A DNA stretch of 64,000 bases, taken from Methanobacterium sp964452085 (GTDB lineage: Archaea; Methanobacteriota; Methanobacteria; Methanobacteriales; Methanobacteriaceae). How positions within the stretch are numbered: the first letter of the stretch is position 1; each line of letters begins with the position of its first letter. Positions 43,360-51,319 of this stretch are shown here, piece after piece. The notes below the pieces were generated by a model. The model did not search any database, was not told where the DNA came from, and worked only from the letters and a program-made list of their open reading frames with translations. The stretch covers positions 419,918 through 483,917 of the forward strand of contig CAYVKL010000001.1 of NCBI GenBank assembly GCA_964452085.1, in the 5' to 3' direction. Made by a program: the position numbers and the translations under genes.

Positions 43360-44127
43360 ATGAAGAAAATACTCCAGGAACTAATCAATGGCAACATTTC
43401 AGTTGAAGAAGCTGAAAAAATGCTTAAAACCATGCAAATAGCTGAATTGGAGGATTTCGCTAAAATAGACACGGCCCGGGGCGTTCGAACAGGTTTTCCA
43501 GAAGCTATTTTTGCTGAAGGCAAAGACGATTTAGAACTGGTTAAAATTATCCTGGGATGTTCAAAAACCGGTCGGGTACTGGTCACTCGTTTGGAAGAGG
43601 ATCGATATTTAAAAATCAAAAATGAACTTGAATTTCTTCATAAAGATGGTTTTAAAATAGAATATAATCATAAAGCTAGAATTTTACTCCTTAAAAACTT
43701 TGAAATCCAAAAAAAGGGTAAAATTGGCATTATAACTGCCGGAACATCTGATATACCTGTAGCTGAAGAGGCCAGGGTTGTGGCTGAAGAAGCAGGATGT
43801 GAAGTTTTAACCTCTTATGATGTGGGAGTAGCAGGGATTCATAGATTATTCTCCCAGATAAGGAGGATGTTAGAAGAAGAAGTAAAATCCATCATTGTGG
43901 TGGCTGGAATGGAAGGAGCACTGCCCTCAGTTGTTGCAGGGCTGGTGGATGTTCCAGTAATAGGAGTTCCCACATCTGTAGGTTATGGGGTGGGAGCAGG
44001 GGGATTTGCAGCCCTTAATGCAATGTTACAATCATGCGCTCCTGGGATAGCAGTGGTCAATATTGATAATGGATTCGGAGCAGCTGTATTCGCCTCCACA
44101 GTTGTTAAACAAACTATAGAAAAATAA
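43360..44127 (+). CDS. larB: LarB-type nickel pincer cofactor biosynthesis protein
   Basis: 255 residues. The C-terminal domain has the AIR-carboxylase-like fold (KIGIITAGTSDIPVAEEARVVAEEAG, VAGMEGALPSVVAGLVDVPVIGVPTSVGYG), as in LarB, which carboxylates and hydrolyses nicotinic acid adenine dinucleotide in the first step to the nickel pincer nucleotide. GACGAGGTAGTGTGGT precedes the ATG. LarC and LarE are not in the window, but genes for nicotinate salvage are 5-8 kb away. Confidence 0.88.
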   Translation: MKKILQELINGNISVEEAEKMLKTMQIAELEDFAKIDTARGVRTGFPEAIFAEGKDDLELVKIILGCSKTGRVLVTRLEEDRYLKIKNELEFLHKDGFKIEYNHKARILLLKNFEIQKKGKIGIITAGTSDIPVAEEARVVAEEAGCEVLTSYDVGVAGIHRLFSQIRRMLEEEVKSIIVVAGMEGALPSVVAGLVDVPVIGVPTSVGYGVGAGGFAALNAMLQSCAPGIAVVNIDNGFGAAVFASTVVKQTIEK

Positions 44128-44160
44128 AAATTGTGAAGAATAAGTAAATTTAGGAAATAT

Positions 44161-44970
44161 TCAAATATTAAAATAAATCCAGTAAATATTGTCCATTATT
44201 GTGCTAATAATGCTGTTAATCACCATTAGGGCAATAAAAAATAGCGCATACCATTTTTCGTTTTGAAGGTTCAGTTTTCCTGAATGCAGTAACCATTGTA
44301 ATAAGCTGGCTAAAATCACCATTAATATAACTGCAAATCCAATTCCAAATAAAACATCTGAAAGGTAATGCACACCTACAAAAATCCGACTGAATGACAG
44401 AGTAGTGGCATAAATAAGAAGTATCACTGCTAAAACCGTTTTCAGCGTGTTTCTTTTAAATGTTTTATCATTGGTTAAAAAACAGATTATCAATGGCAGA
44501 GTTCCTGCAAATGATTGAAATGCATGTCCGGAAGGAAATGAAAATCCACTTACGTAGTATAGGCTGTTAAGATCTAGATGTTCTACCAGGGGGCGTGGAC
44601 GGGCAAAAATATCCTTTAAAATAGGGTCTACTATTATATTTCCAATTGCTAAGGTCATGATGGATAAGAATAACACTAAACGGTATTTTTTCAATTTTTC
44701 AATTTTGAATGATGCTAAATAGATGACTAATAGTGGAAATCCAACCAGATAAAGCAAGTATTTGGTATAAAAATACCAAAAATCAGCAAATAAGGGATCA
44801 GCACGCAGTGAGTTGAAGCTGGCTACAAACCAGTAATCAAAACCGTAGCTGAAATACGCAATAAAAGCACCAATCCATAAAATAAGGGTGCATAATAATA
44901 AAATCAACTTTTTTTTGTTTCCCAAGGCAAATAATTTCAGTTGGGAATCATTAGGAGTATTCATGTTCAT
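44161..44970 (-). CDS. PAP2-family membrane phosphatase
   Basis: 269 residues, about six to seven membrane helices. The catalytic motifs are KDIFARPRP (K-x6-RP), FPSGHAFQS (PSGH) and SRIFVGVHYLSDVLFG (SR-x5-H-x3-D), all intact. It may dephosphorylate polyprenyl or phospholipid phosphates; the exact substrate cannot be told. The MNMNTPNDS leader is polar. Confidence 0.9.
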   Translation of the reverse strand: MNMNTPNDSQLKLFALGNKKKLILLLCTLILWIGAFIAYFSYGFDYWFVASFNSLRADPLFADFWYFYTKYLLYLVGFPLLVIYLASFKIEKLKKYRLVLFLSIMTLAIGNIIVDPILKDIFARPRPLVEHLDLNSLYYVSGFSFPSGHAFQSFAGTLPLIICFLTNDKTFKRNTLKTVLAVILLIYATTLSFSRIFVGVHYLSDVLFGIGFAVILMVILASLLQWLLHSGKLNLQNEKWYALFFIALMVINSIISTIMDNIYWIYFNI

Positions 44971-45055
44971 TTAATACCACAATTTTAGTTTAAATATCAA
45001 AGGAGTAAAAATGTTTGGAATAGGTAAAGATCCCTTAAGATTACTTTCATAACAA

Positions 45056-45400
45056 TTAGTTTTCCCAATTTCCATCTTCGTCACAGTATTTCTTTCCCCA
45101 TTCGCATAAGGTGTCTAAAATAGGCAATACAGACTCTCCTTTGGGAGTGAGTGAATATTCAACTTTGGGTGGAACTTCAGGGTAAACCTTCCTATTTATA
45201 ATTCTATCTTTTTCCAGCTCTCTCAGGGTTTTTGTGAGCATCCTCTGGGTAATATCAGGTAATTTATTATTTATCTCACTAAATCTAAGCTTTCCATCTT
45301 TCAATGAGCATAATACTAATGATTTCCATTTCCCACCTATTTGGTTAATGGCTGCTTCTACTGAACAGATATATTCGTGGTTTTCACCATTTTCGGACAT
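45056..45400 (-). CDS. HxlR-family regulator
   Basis: 114 residues of the HxlR/MarR-like winged helix (INQIGGKWKSLVLCSLKDGKLRFSEINNKLPDITQRMLTKTLRELE). An early Cys (YICSVEAAI, about residue 12) lies where YodB/HypR-type members have their redox-sensing Cys, so it may respond to oxidants or electrophiles (inference). Divergent from the CC-x4-C peptide gene; operator-like palindromes lie between them. Confidence 0.9.
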   Translation of the reverse strand: MSENGENHEYICSVEAAINQIGGKWKSLVLCSLKDGKLRFSEINNKLPDITQRMLTKTLRELEKDRIINRKVYPEVPPKVEYSLTPKGESVLPILDTLCEWGKKYCDEDGNWEN

Positions 45401-45495
45401 TTTTTTACCCCTGAACTAATGTGTATAATTAAATCTGCTGGATGTTATCTATTTATAGTAAAACTAACTAATTAAATGCTATAATTAATGATAGT

Positions 45496-45541
45496 AAGTA
45501 TACTTTATGTAAGTATATATGCTAAGTGTCAGTACACACTT
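45496..45541. promoter_or_regulatory. Palindromic operator candidates between HxlR and the Cys-rich peptide
   Basis: AAGTATACTT (45496-45505) is a perfect 10-base palindrome, followed by the similar AAGTATATAT (45511-45520) at a spacing of 15 bases. AAGTGT-cagtac-ACACTT (45524-45541) is a second inverted repeat. A TATA-like CTTTTATATA (45559-45568) lies next and fits the peptide gene. The arrangement fits an HxlR dimer binding and controlling both directions. Confidence 0.55.
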
Positions 45542-45592
45542 TAAATACTATTAGTTACTTTTATATATTGTTGAACTTATAGAGGTGAAAAA

Positions 45593-45688
45593 ATGCAAGC
45601 AAAATTCGATTTACAACATTTCTGCTGTGGTCCTAAAGGCTGTGAAATAGAAGTAGCATACGGCGAAATGATGGACGCAGAAGAATAA
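45593..45688 (+). CDS. Cys-rich microprotein (31 aa)
   Basis: MQAKFDLQHFCCGPKGCEIE and 11 more residues. Perfect GAGGTGAAAAA lies before the ATG and a TATA box about 25-35 bases before the likely leader, so it is very likely expressed. Three Cys (CCGPKGC) at residues 11-17 and two His/acidic residues suggest binding of a metal or cluster. The acidic tail ends EMMDAEE. No known family; sits between an HxlR regulator and a nitroreductase. Confidence 0.7.
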   Translation: MQAKFDLQHFCCGPKGCEIEVAYGEMMDAEE

Positions 45689-45849
45689 GAACGTATAAGT
45701 ACGTTTTTTAAAATAATTTTTTATTTTTCTTAATTTTAATATTTTATTTTCAATTTTTTGTTTTTCAGGACTTAAATAAACTAACTATAATGAATTGTGG
45801 TTCAATAAAACCTAATAACAAAATATTATGGATAGAGGGGTTCAAAATC

Positions 45850-46362
45850 ATGAATGTTTCCGAAGCAATTGTTGAAAGAAAAAGCATTAGAAAATATAAA
45901 GAAACTGAAGTAGAGGATGAAAAACTCGAAAAAATATTAGAATCTGCCCGTATCGCACCATCTGCAGCCAACCGGCAGGAATGGAAGTTTCTGGTGGTAA
46001 AAAACCAAGAAACCAGAGATAAACTGGTGGAAGCGGCAAATGGCCAGAAATTTATAGGGCAAGCACCAATAACCATTGTAGCATGTTCAACCGAGTCTGA
46101 CAGAGTTATGCCTTGCGGACAACATGCTTATACTGTTGATATATCTATTGCAGTATCTTTTATGATATTAGAGGCTACAGAACTGGGACTGGGTACTTGC
46201 TGGTTAGGTGCATATGATGAGCTAAAAGTTAAGGAAATTTTAAACATTCCCGATGATATTAGGGTTCCAGCAATGTTTACACTTGGATATGGGGATGAAA
46301 CTCCAGCACCAAGGCCGAGAAAAGATTTTGAAGATATTGTATGTTATGAAAAATATAAATAA
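45850..46362 (+). CDS. Nitroreductase-family FMN protein
   Basis: 170 residues: ERKSIRKYKETEVEDEKLEKILESARIAPSAANRQEWKFLVV (the R-x-R-x-[FY] and SAxNxQxW FMN-binding region), central LEATELGLGTCWLGA and C-terminal LGYGDETPAPRPRKDFEDIVC. It reduces quinones or nitro compounds, likely with F420H2 or NAD(P)H; the donor is unknown. ATG 45850 follows ATAGAGGGGTTC. The regulator and peptide upstream point to a redox-stress role. Confidence 0.9.
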   Translation: MNVSEAIVERKSIRKYKETEVEDEKLEKILESARIAPSAANRQEWKFLVVKNQETRDKLVEAANGQKFIGQAPITIVACSTESDRVMPCGQHAYTVDISIAVSFMILEATELGLGTCWLGAYDELKVKEILNIPDDIRVPAMFTLGYGDETPAPRPRKDFEDIVCYEKYK

Positions 46363-46519
46363 CTGTTTTATTTAGATATAAACCATTATTTTTCTTTATT
46401 TTATCTTTTTTTACAGAATAAATCCATGTATTGTTCACAACTCAATTTAAATGCTATTAAATAAATTCTAAGTTATAACCTTATTTTTTTTAACCGATTT
46501 ATTCAATTATAATTAAATC

Positions 46520-47248
46520 TTATTTTTGTCTATTATTTCTCCCGTGGGGACAGATATAAACACACAAACCGCAAACTTCCCATTTTGCATCATCATTAAG
46601 GTATTTTTGACATTTACCCGCATCATAACGTATTTCTCGAGGTTCATCTTCCTTGAAGGGAGCACCTGTGAATGCAGATACTGGACATATATCCACACAC
46701 TCCTGGCATTCCCCACATATTTGAGCAGTGGACGATCCAGTTACTGGAAGTGGAGCATCGGTGAGTATTGTTGTCCAGCGTACTCTGGGACCTGCTTCGG
46801 GTGTTATCACCATGCAACTTTTCCCAATCCACCCGTGCCCAGCTAGATGCGCTGCTAATTTATGTGAAAAAACAGCACAGATCCTCTCATCATCGTAACG
46901 TTCAGATGCAGGTATTGGCAGTGCAATATAACCCTCTTTCTGGATTAAGTTGCTTAATCGTGATGAGAGAAGATCCAGTCTTTGATTGATAATTTCATAA
47001 CCGTGATGGCGGTAGTTTACAGCCACCGAACGTTCTTCTCTCTGAGGGAGCTGATTTACAATGCTGTTAATTATTTTTATGCCCATTGAAATAGCAAAAG
47101 GGTATGAAGCAACTTCATCTCCTCCCTGTTCAAAAATAAAACCATTTGCAGGTGATAGATCAGCCACACCATAAAAATCCACCCCTTCAGAAAATGCTAT
47201 TTCTCGGATAATATGGTCCAATTCTGAAATATTCTGGATAGATTCCAT
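46520..47248 (-). CDS. QueG-like 4Fe-4S protein
   Basis: 242 residues. The N-terminal part resembles the cobalamin-binding part of epoxyqueuosine reductases (AAHLAGHGWIGKSCMVITPEAGPRVRWTTILTDAPL), and the C-terminal part has two 4Fe-4S motifs (CGECQECVDICP and CGLCVYICPHGR). Shorter than true QueG (about 380), so probably a related 'double-cluster' protein rather than the tRNA enzyme. The stretch before its ATG has copies of an SD-like repeat. Confidence 0.85.
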   Translation of the reverse strand: MESIQNISELDHIIREIAFSEGVDFYGVADLSPANGFIFEQGGDEVASYPFAISMGIKIINSIVNQLPQREERSVAVNYRHHGYEIINQRLDLLSSRLSNLIQKEGYIALPIPASERYDDERICAVFSHKLAAHLAGHGWIGKSCMVITPEAGPRVRWTTILTDAPLPVTGSSTAQICGECQECVDICPVSAFTGAPFKEDEPREIRYDAGKCQKYLNDDAKWEVCGLCVYICPHGRNNRQK

Positions 47249-47567
47249 AACTAATCTCCTTAATTAATTTCTTTAATTAATCTCCTTAATCAATCTCCTA
47301 AATCAATCTAATCAATGTAAATAATATTGCTCTATTTATTTAAAATTTAATCTAAAATCTTACGCACAAGTTCTACATAAACAACAATTCAGAAATAAAT
47401 TTGTAGCATTAACATTATTATTTATTATTATTTCCTGAGATTCCACTATATTATCCTCATCTAAAGTCTGATTATGTATTTGGTGTTTTATTAGTCCAAT
47501 AACTGCCAAAATGCACCTATAACACTATAAATAGGCGGGATTAATAATAATAAACTAGGTGTTTAAA
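47249..47567. repeat. Intergenic region with degenerate SD-like tandem repeats
   Basis: 319 bases. On the minus strand the first 70 (47250-47317) are about five degenerate copies of TTAAGGAGATTAATTA-like units, each about 13-15 bases, the nearest serving as ribosome-binding site for the QueG-like gene. The rest is AT-rich with an AGGTG site before the cupin gene. No ORF. Confidence 0.6.
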
Positions 47568-47933
47568 ATGGATGTTAATGTAGTAAATTTCAAGGATAAG
47601 TTCTCTAAAATAGATGAATTACATTCTTACAAGGTTGTTGCTCAAATGAATGATTATTTTTTCAAGATTGTTAAAGCTAAAAGAGATTTTATCTGGCATA
47701 GTCATCCAGAGACTGATGAAGTTTTTGTGGTTATGCAGGGGAACTTAAAAATTGATTTGAGGGAAAAGACATTATATTTGAAGGAAGGAGAAATGGTGGT
47801 CATTCCCAAGGGAATTGAACATAAACCTTTATGTGATGAAGAATGTCATGTATTGTTAATAGAGCCCACCAGTACTGTTAATACTGGTGATGCTGGTGGA
47901 GATCTAACTGATGAAAGTGTAGATTGGATTTAA
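47568..47933 (+). CDS. Single-domain cupin protein
   Basis: 121 residues with both cupin motifs: WHSHPETDEVFVVMQG (His-x-His and Glu) and EGEMVVIPKGIEHKPLCDEECHVLLIEP (His). It probably binds a metal; the ligand or substrate is not clear. The ATG (47568) follows AGGTGTTTAAA. Free-standing, with neighbours on both strands. Confidence 0.88.
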   Translation: MDVNVVNFKDKFSKIDELHSYKVVAQMNDYFFKIVKAKRDFIWHSHPETDEVFVVMQGNLKIDLREKTLYLKEGEMVVIPKGIEHKPLCDEECHVLLIEPTSTVNTGDAGGDLTDESVDWI

Positions 47934-47962
47934 AACCTTTCATTACCCCTTGCACCTATTAT

Positions 47963-48169
47963 TTATTCAATCAATGTACATTCCCAAGTTTCAGCTTCAG
48001 TATCGATAGTGGCGTATAATTCGGTTTCCACATCTTTTAATAGATCTTCACAACTGAATACTAAATCTGCTGATTTTTTAACAGAATACATTCTACCCCT
48101 AGCACTTTTAACTACAATATCACCCTCACGGGTTATGCCTACAACTAACTGTTTAATTTCTTTTGCCAT
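47963..48169 (-). CDS. Hypothetical small protein (68 aa)
   Basis: 68 residues, MAKEIKQLVVGITREGDIVVKS and on to WECTLIE, rather acidic, with no membrane segment or known motif. A perfect GAGGTGATTAGTC precedes ATG 48169 and a TATA-like TATAAAAATATAG lies just above, so it is likely real. Function unknown. Confidence 0.65.
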   Translation of the reverse strand: MAKEIKQLVVGITREGDIVVKSARGRMYSVKKSADLVFSCEDLLKDVETELYATIDTEAETWECTLIE

Positions 48170-48417
48170 GACTAATCACCTCATCCTCTTTGTTCATCTA
48201 TATTTTTATAAGTACAAATATTTAAAATTAAAAAGATTCGGGGTCGGGGTCGGGATATATCCTTTGGCATTTTGTTTTTTAATAATGGATAGACTTACAA
48301 GGCATCTAATTAATTATGGATGTTACTTGGATAGATGAATTGAGGAGCTTAAAATATACACAGCAGCATTCGCACGGCTCAGTCTACTTCAATCTAAAAA
48401 AATCTATTATAGGTCAA

Positions 48418-48945
48418 CTAAAGAACTTTTACTCCAAGTACATTGCGCATAAGCTTAAAAGCGTATTTTTCGTCATTTTCATCCAGACCAGCAACACAAT
48501 TATGGGGAATTTCAACATCATAGCCCCGTATAACTCCGTCAAAAGATGCAAAAAGTATACATATGTGGGTCACTGTACCGGTAATCCTTAATGTGTTTAT
48601 TTCAAGGTCTTTCAGGATTTTATCCAGATCTGTATTGTAGAATGAAGAAAAAGTGGTTTTTTCAATGAAAATATCTTCATTTTTTGGTTTTAAATCTTCA
48701 ATAAGTTTTGATCCAACAGTTCCTTTGATGGCGTGAGGAGGCCAACCCATCTTGCAAAATTCCCTATCTTGAGGTTCGTGGGTATCACAAATATAAATAA
48801 TGGGAAATCCTTCTTTTCTGGCATTTTTGATTTCTTTTACAAGCTGGGGAATAATTAGTCTGGTAGATGGAACTTCTAAGGACGCACCTTCCTGTACAAA
48901 ATCATTTAGCATATCTATTATTAAAAGAGCCTTTTTATCCTTCAT
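48418..48945 (-). CDS. Nicotinamidase-like hydrolase
   Basis: 175 residues of the isochorismatase fold. Catalytic Asp (LLIIDMLNDFV), Lys (FIEKTTFSSF) and Cys (TVTHICILF) are present, and unlike the paralogue at 50701 it has the nicotinamidase metal site: CDTHEPQDREF and WPPHAIKGT (D-x-H...H). It would convert nicotinamide to nicotinate, which the NAPRT gene at 51320-52480 could use. Start ATG 48945 after GGAGATC is preferred over 48957. Confidence 0.8.
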   Translation of the reverse strand: MKDKKALLIIDMLNDFVQEGASLEVPSTRLIIPQLVKEIKNARKEGFPIIYICDTHEPQDREFCKMGWPPHAIKGTVGSKLIEDLKPKNEDIFIEKTTFSSFYNTDLDKILKDLEINTLRITGTVTHICILFASFDGVIRGYDVEIPHNCVAGLDENDEKYAFKLMRNVLGVKVL

Positions 48946-49018
48946 TTTGATCTCCATTGTATTACTCTACACAATAATTCATAATTTATATGCGTTTATT
49001 TATTGCATTATCATTAAT

Positions 49019-50008
49019 TCATTTTTCATTTTCATTATTACCATATCTTTCAAACAGTCTACAAATAGCAAGGCAAATCCAGTATTTTAAATCCTTATCA
49101 CTTCCCCTCACAACCTTCAAGTTGAAAAGCCCTTCTTTAGTTTGATGTTTGATTAAAAAGTCTAATCCTTGTTGAATATGGGGGTTATCTCTTGTAAATC
49201 CTAGGAATGATAATGAATCCATGGCACTAATTATATCTGTGAACCAGAAGGGATAGGAGACACGTTCCCAGTATTTTTTATCTTTCCTGTCAGGATATTT
49301 ATCTGCCTGGAAGAATTTGCTGGCCAGTAATTCGCCCGCTTTTTTCGCTTCTTCAGCTTTACGATATTCAGGGTGTGCTGCAAAGGCTCGGAGCACCATG
49401 CCCGTTACCAGATGTGAAAATGGTCGTGATGGGTCAGGAATGGTTGCTTTGTTTAATAAAAGTGCTTCTTTCAGGTTCATATTTGAAGTTCTGAAGGGGA
49501 TAGTCCATCCTCCATCATCCTGTTGGATTGATAACAGCCACCGGAAACCTTTTTTAACACGTTTGTCATCCCCATAACCTGCTTTTATTAAAAGTTCCAT
49601 GATGGCTGGAGAATAGGTGGTGGTATACTGATTTCCGTAAATCCCCCTAAAATCCCCTTCAGAAGTTTGGCAATTGAAAAAATATTCTGCAGCTTTTTGA
49701 ATCTGAGGATGGTTTCTATTCAACCCGTATTTCTCAATCAGCTCTCCAAAGATTCTGTAGGTCTCCAATTGGTCATAATTCTCTCTGGAACGCAATTCTT
49801 CCCTTATTTTACCAGGATATTTCCAGAAACCATCATCTTGTTGTTTTTTAAGTATTCTTAAAACATGAGGAAGATGCCACAATTCTTCTATTGATCGTAT
49901 TTTTTCTCCTAAAATATCCTGACGGGTGAAATACTCAATTGCAGGATTTTTACTTGAAAGTAACACTGGAACTGGGTTTGTTTTTAATTCCAATTTGTTA
50001 TAACTCAT
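49019..50008 (-). CDS. Prenyltransferase/squalene-oxidase repeat (alpha-alpha toroid) protein
   Basis: 329 residues with several alpha-alpha toroid repeats: LKKQQDDGFWKYPG, NCQTSEGDFRG, LLSIQQDDGGWTIPF and LIKHQTKEGLFNL (QW-like motifs with Q..DGGW). No DDTAE or DxDD cyclase motif was seen, so terpene cyclisation is unlikely; it may be a ligand-binding or inhibitor-like relative. Stands between the nicotinamidase and a membrane protein. Function unknown. Confidence 0.75.
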   Translation of the reverse strand: MSYNKLELKTNPVPVLLSSKNPAIEYFTRQDILGEKIRSIEELWHLPHVLRILKKQQDDGFWKYPGKIREELRSRENYDQLETYRIFGELIEKYGLNRNHPQIQKAAEYFFNCQTSEGDFRGIYGNQYTTTYSPAIMELLIKAGYGDDKRVKKGFRWLLSIQQDDGGWTIPFRTSNMNLKEALLLNKATIPDPSRPFSHLVTGMVLRAFAAHPEYRKAEEAKKAGELLASKFFQADKYPDRKDKKYWERVSYPFWFTDIISAMDSLSFLGFTRDNPHIQQGLDFLIKHQTKEGLFNLKVVRGSDKDLKYWICLAICRLFERYGNNENEK

Positions 50009-50083
50009 AAAAAATCCTCATTCCAGTTTTATTTTAGTAATCAAAAAATCTCTTTAATCTATAATCAATAATCTCAGTATCAT

Positions 50084-50587
50084 TCAGTTCCCACCAAAAA
50101 GTTCTGCTGCTGGACAACCTAACTCCTTTTGCTTGCAGTGCTTGCAGGTTAATGATCGGATGAATGCATTTCCACCTAAAGCTAGAATTATAATGGCAAT
50201 AATCAGTAAGAGAATAGTCCAATTGAATTGGTTTAAAAGCAGGATTATTCCACCTACCATTGGCAGTAAAAACACCATAAAATCAGGTAAAACAGATTTC
50301 CAGGAAACTTCTTTGTTTGAAAACAATGAAGGATCACCTTTTTTAAAAAAATAAGCTGACAGACGACCTTTACCAAATGCGCATGTTTTCCCGTAATAGT
50401 AACAACTTGTACAGCCTTTTTTTAATAACCTAATTTCCATTACCAGGCAGAAAATCAAGTATAAAACTGCAAATATTATTCCCAGACCATAAAGAATGTA
50501 AGCACCGATAATGTATATGGATATGGATAGACTATTGGAAAGAATTACCATTTGCAAGGGATATTTTTCATAACATTCGTTTTCCAT
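50084..50587 (-). CDS. Cys-rich multi-helix membrane protein
   Basis: 167 residues, about four membrane helices (ISIYIIGAYILYGLGIIFAVLYLIFCLV; VFLLPMVGGIILLL; TILLLIIAIIILALGG). Cysteine motifs lie at the membrane edges: KKGCTSCYYYGKTCAFGKGR and LTCKHCKQKELGCPA, which suggests metal or redox binding. ATG 50587 follows GGGGAGGGTTGGA. Similar proteins occur in methanogens; function unknown. Confidence 0.7.
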   Translation of the reverse strand: MENECYEKYPLQMVILSNSLSISIYIIGAYILYGLGIIFAVLYLIFCLVMEIRLLKKGCTSCYYYGKTCAFGKGRLSAYFFKKGDPSLFSNKEVSWKSVLPDFMVFLLPMVGGIILLLNQFNWTILLLIIAIIILALGGNAFIRSLTCKHCKQKELGCPAAELFGGN

Positions 50588-50700
50588 TCCAACCCTCCCC
50601 TAAACATCAATAATATCCAATTCTCATTTATATGGAAATTTTTTCCCCATAATTCACCATAATAAAGATATAAAACTCCTAAATAACTTTTTTTCTATTG

Positions 50701-51246
50701 TTACAATGTTTTAATCCAATCAGAAGTACTTAACACTTTGCTAAAACGCATGGCCTGGGTAACCAGAATTGCACGGTGTAATTCTTCACCAGTTACATTG
50801 CCTGCGTAATTTGACACGCTAAGGGTGCCAGTGGCATCAGAAAGGAATTCCACTCCAAATCCTCGTTGGAAGGCCTGTCTGGCCGTGGTATCGCAGCACA
50901 TCTGGGTCATGTACCCTGAAATGGTAAGTGTGTCAATTTTCCTCTCCCTGAGCCAAGTTTCAAGATTAGTACCTGTGAAACTTCCAGGGTTAGTTTTCTC
51001 CACTAAATGATCATAAGGTCTGTTAATAACTTCTGAAAGGATTTCCCAACCACTAGTTCCTTTCACAAATGTTTCACCATTTTCCTGTAATGCACTATGT
51101 TGTATGAGAATAATAGGTACGTTACTGGTGAGAGCGTTGTCCATGGCTTTTAAAATATTTTCCAGACTGCCTGCAGGATAAGTAACAGGAAGTTTCCCTG
51201 AGAAATACTCTTTTTGGACATCTATAACCAGTAAAACTCTTTTCAT
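50701..51246 (-). CDS. Isochorismatase-family cysteine hydrolase
   Basis: 181 residues. Catalytic Asp (LLVIDVQKEYF), Lys (LVEKTNPGSF) and Cys (TQMCCDTT) are visible; the metal-binding D-x-H site of nicotinamidase is missing, so it acts on some other substrate. It lies 73 bases after NAPRT on the same strand. GGAGTGATTATTAA precedes ATG 51246. Confidence 0.88.
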   Translation of the reverse strand: MKRVLLVIDVQKEYFSGKLPVTYPAGSLENILKAMDNALTSNVPIILIQHSALQENGETFVKGTSGWEILSEVINRPYDHLVEKTNPGSFTGTNLETWLRERKIDTLTISGYMTQMCCDTTARQAFQRGFGVEFLSDATGTLSVSNYAGNVTGEELHRAILVTQAMRFSKVLSTSDWIKTL

Positions 51247-51319
51247 TTAATAATCACTCCACATGTAAATTATAAATTGATTAGATAGAAATTTACTACT
51301 CAATTGATATGTGCCCAGA

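Noticed and set aside
48240..48254. Three G-runs (GGGGTCGGGGTCGGG), possible G-quadruplex
   Set aside because: A fourth run is missing, so an intramolecular quadruplex is unlikely.
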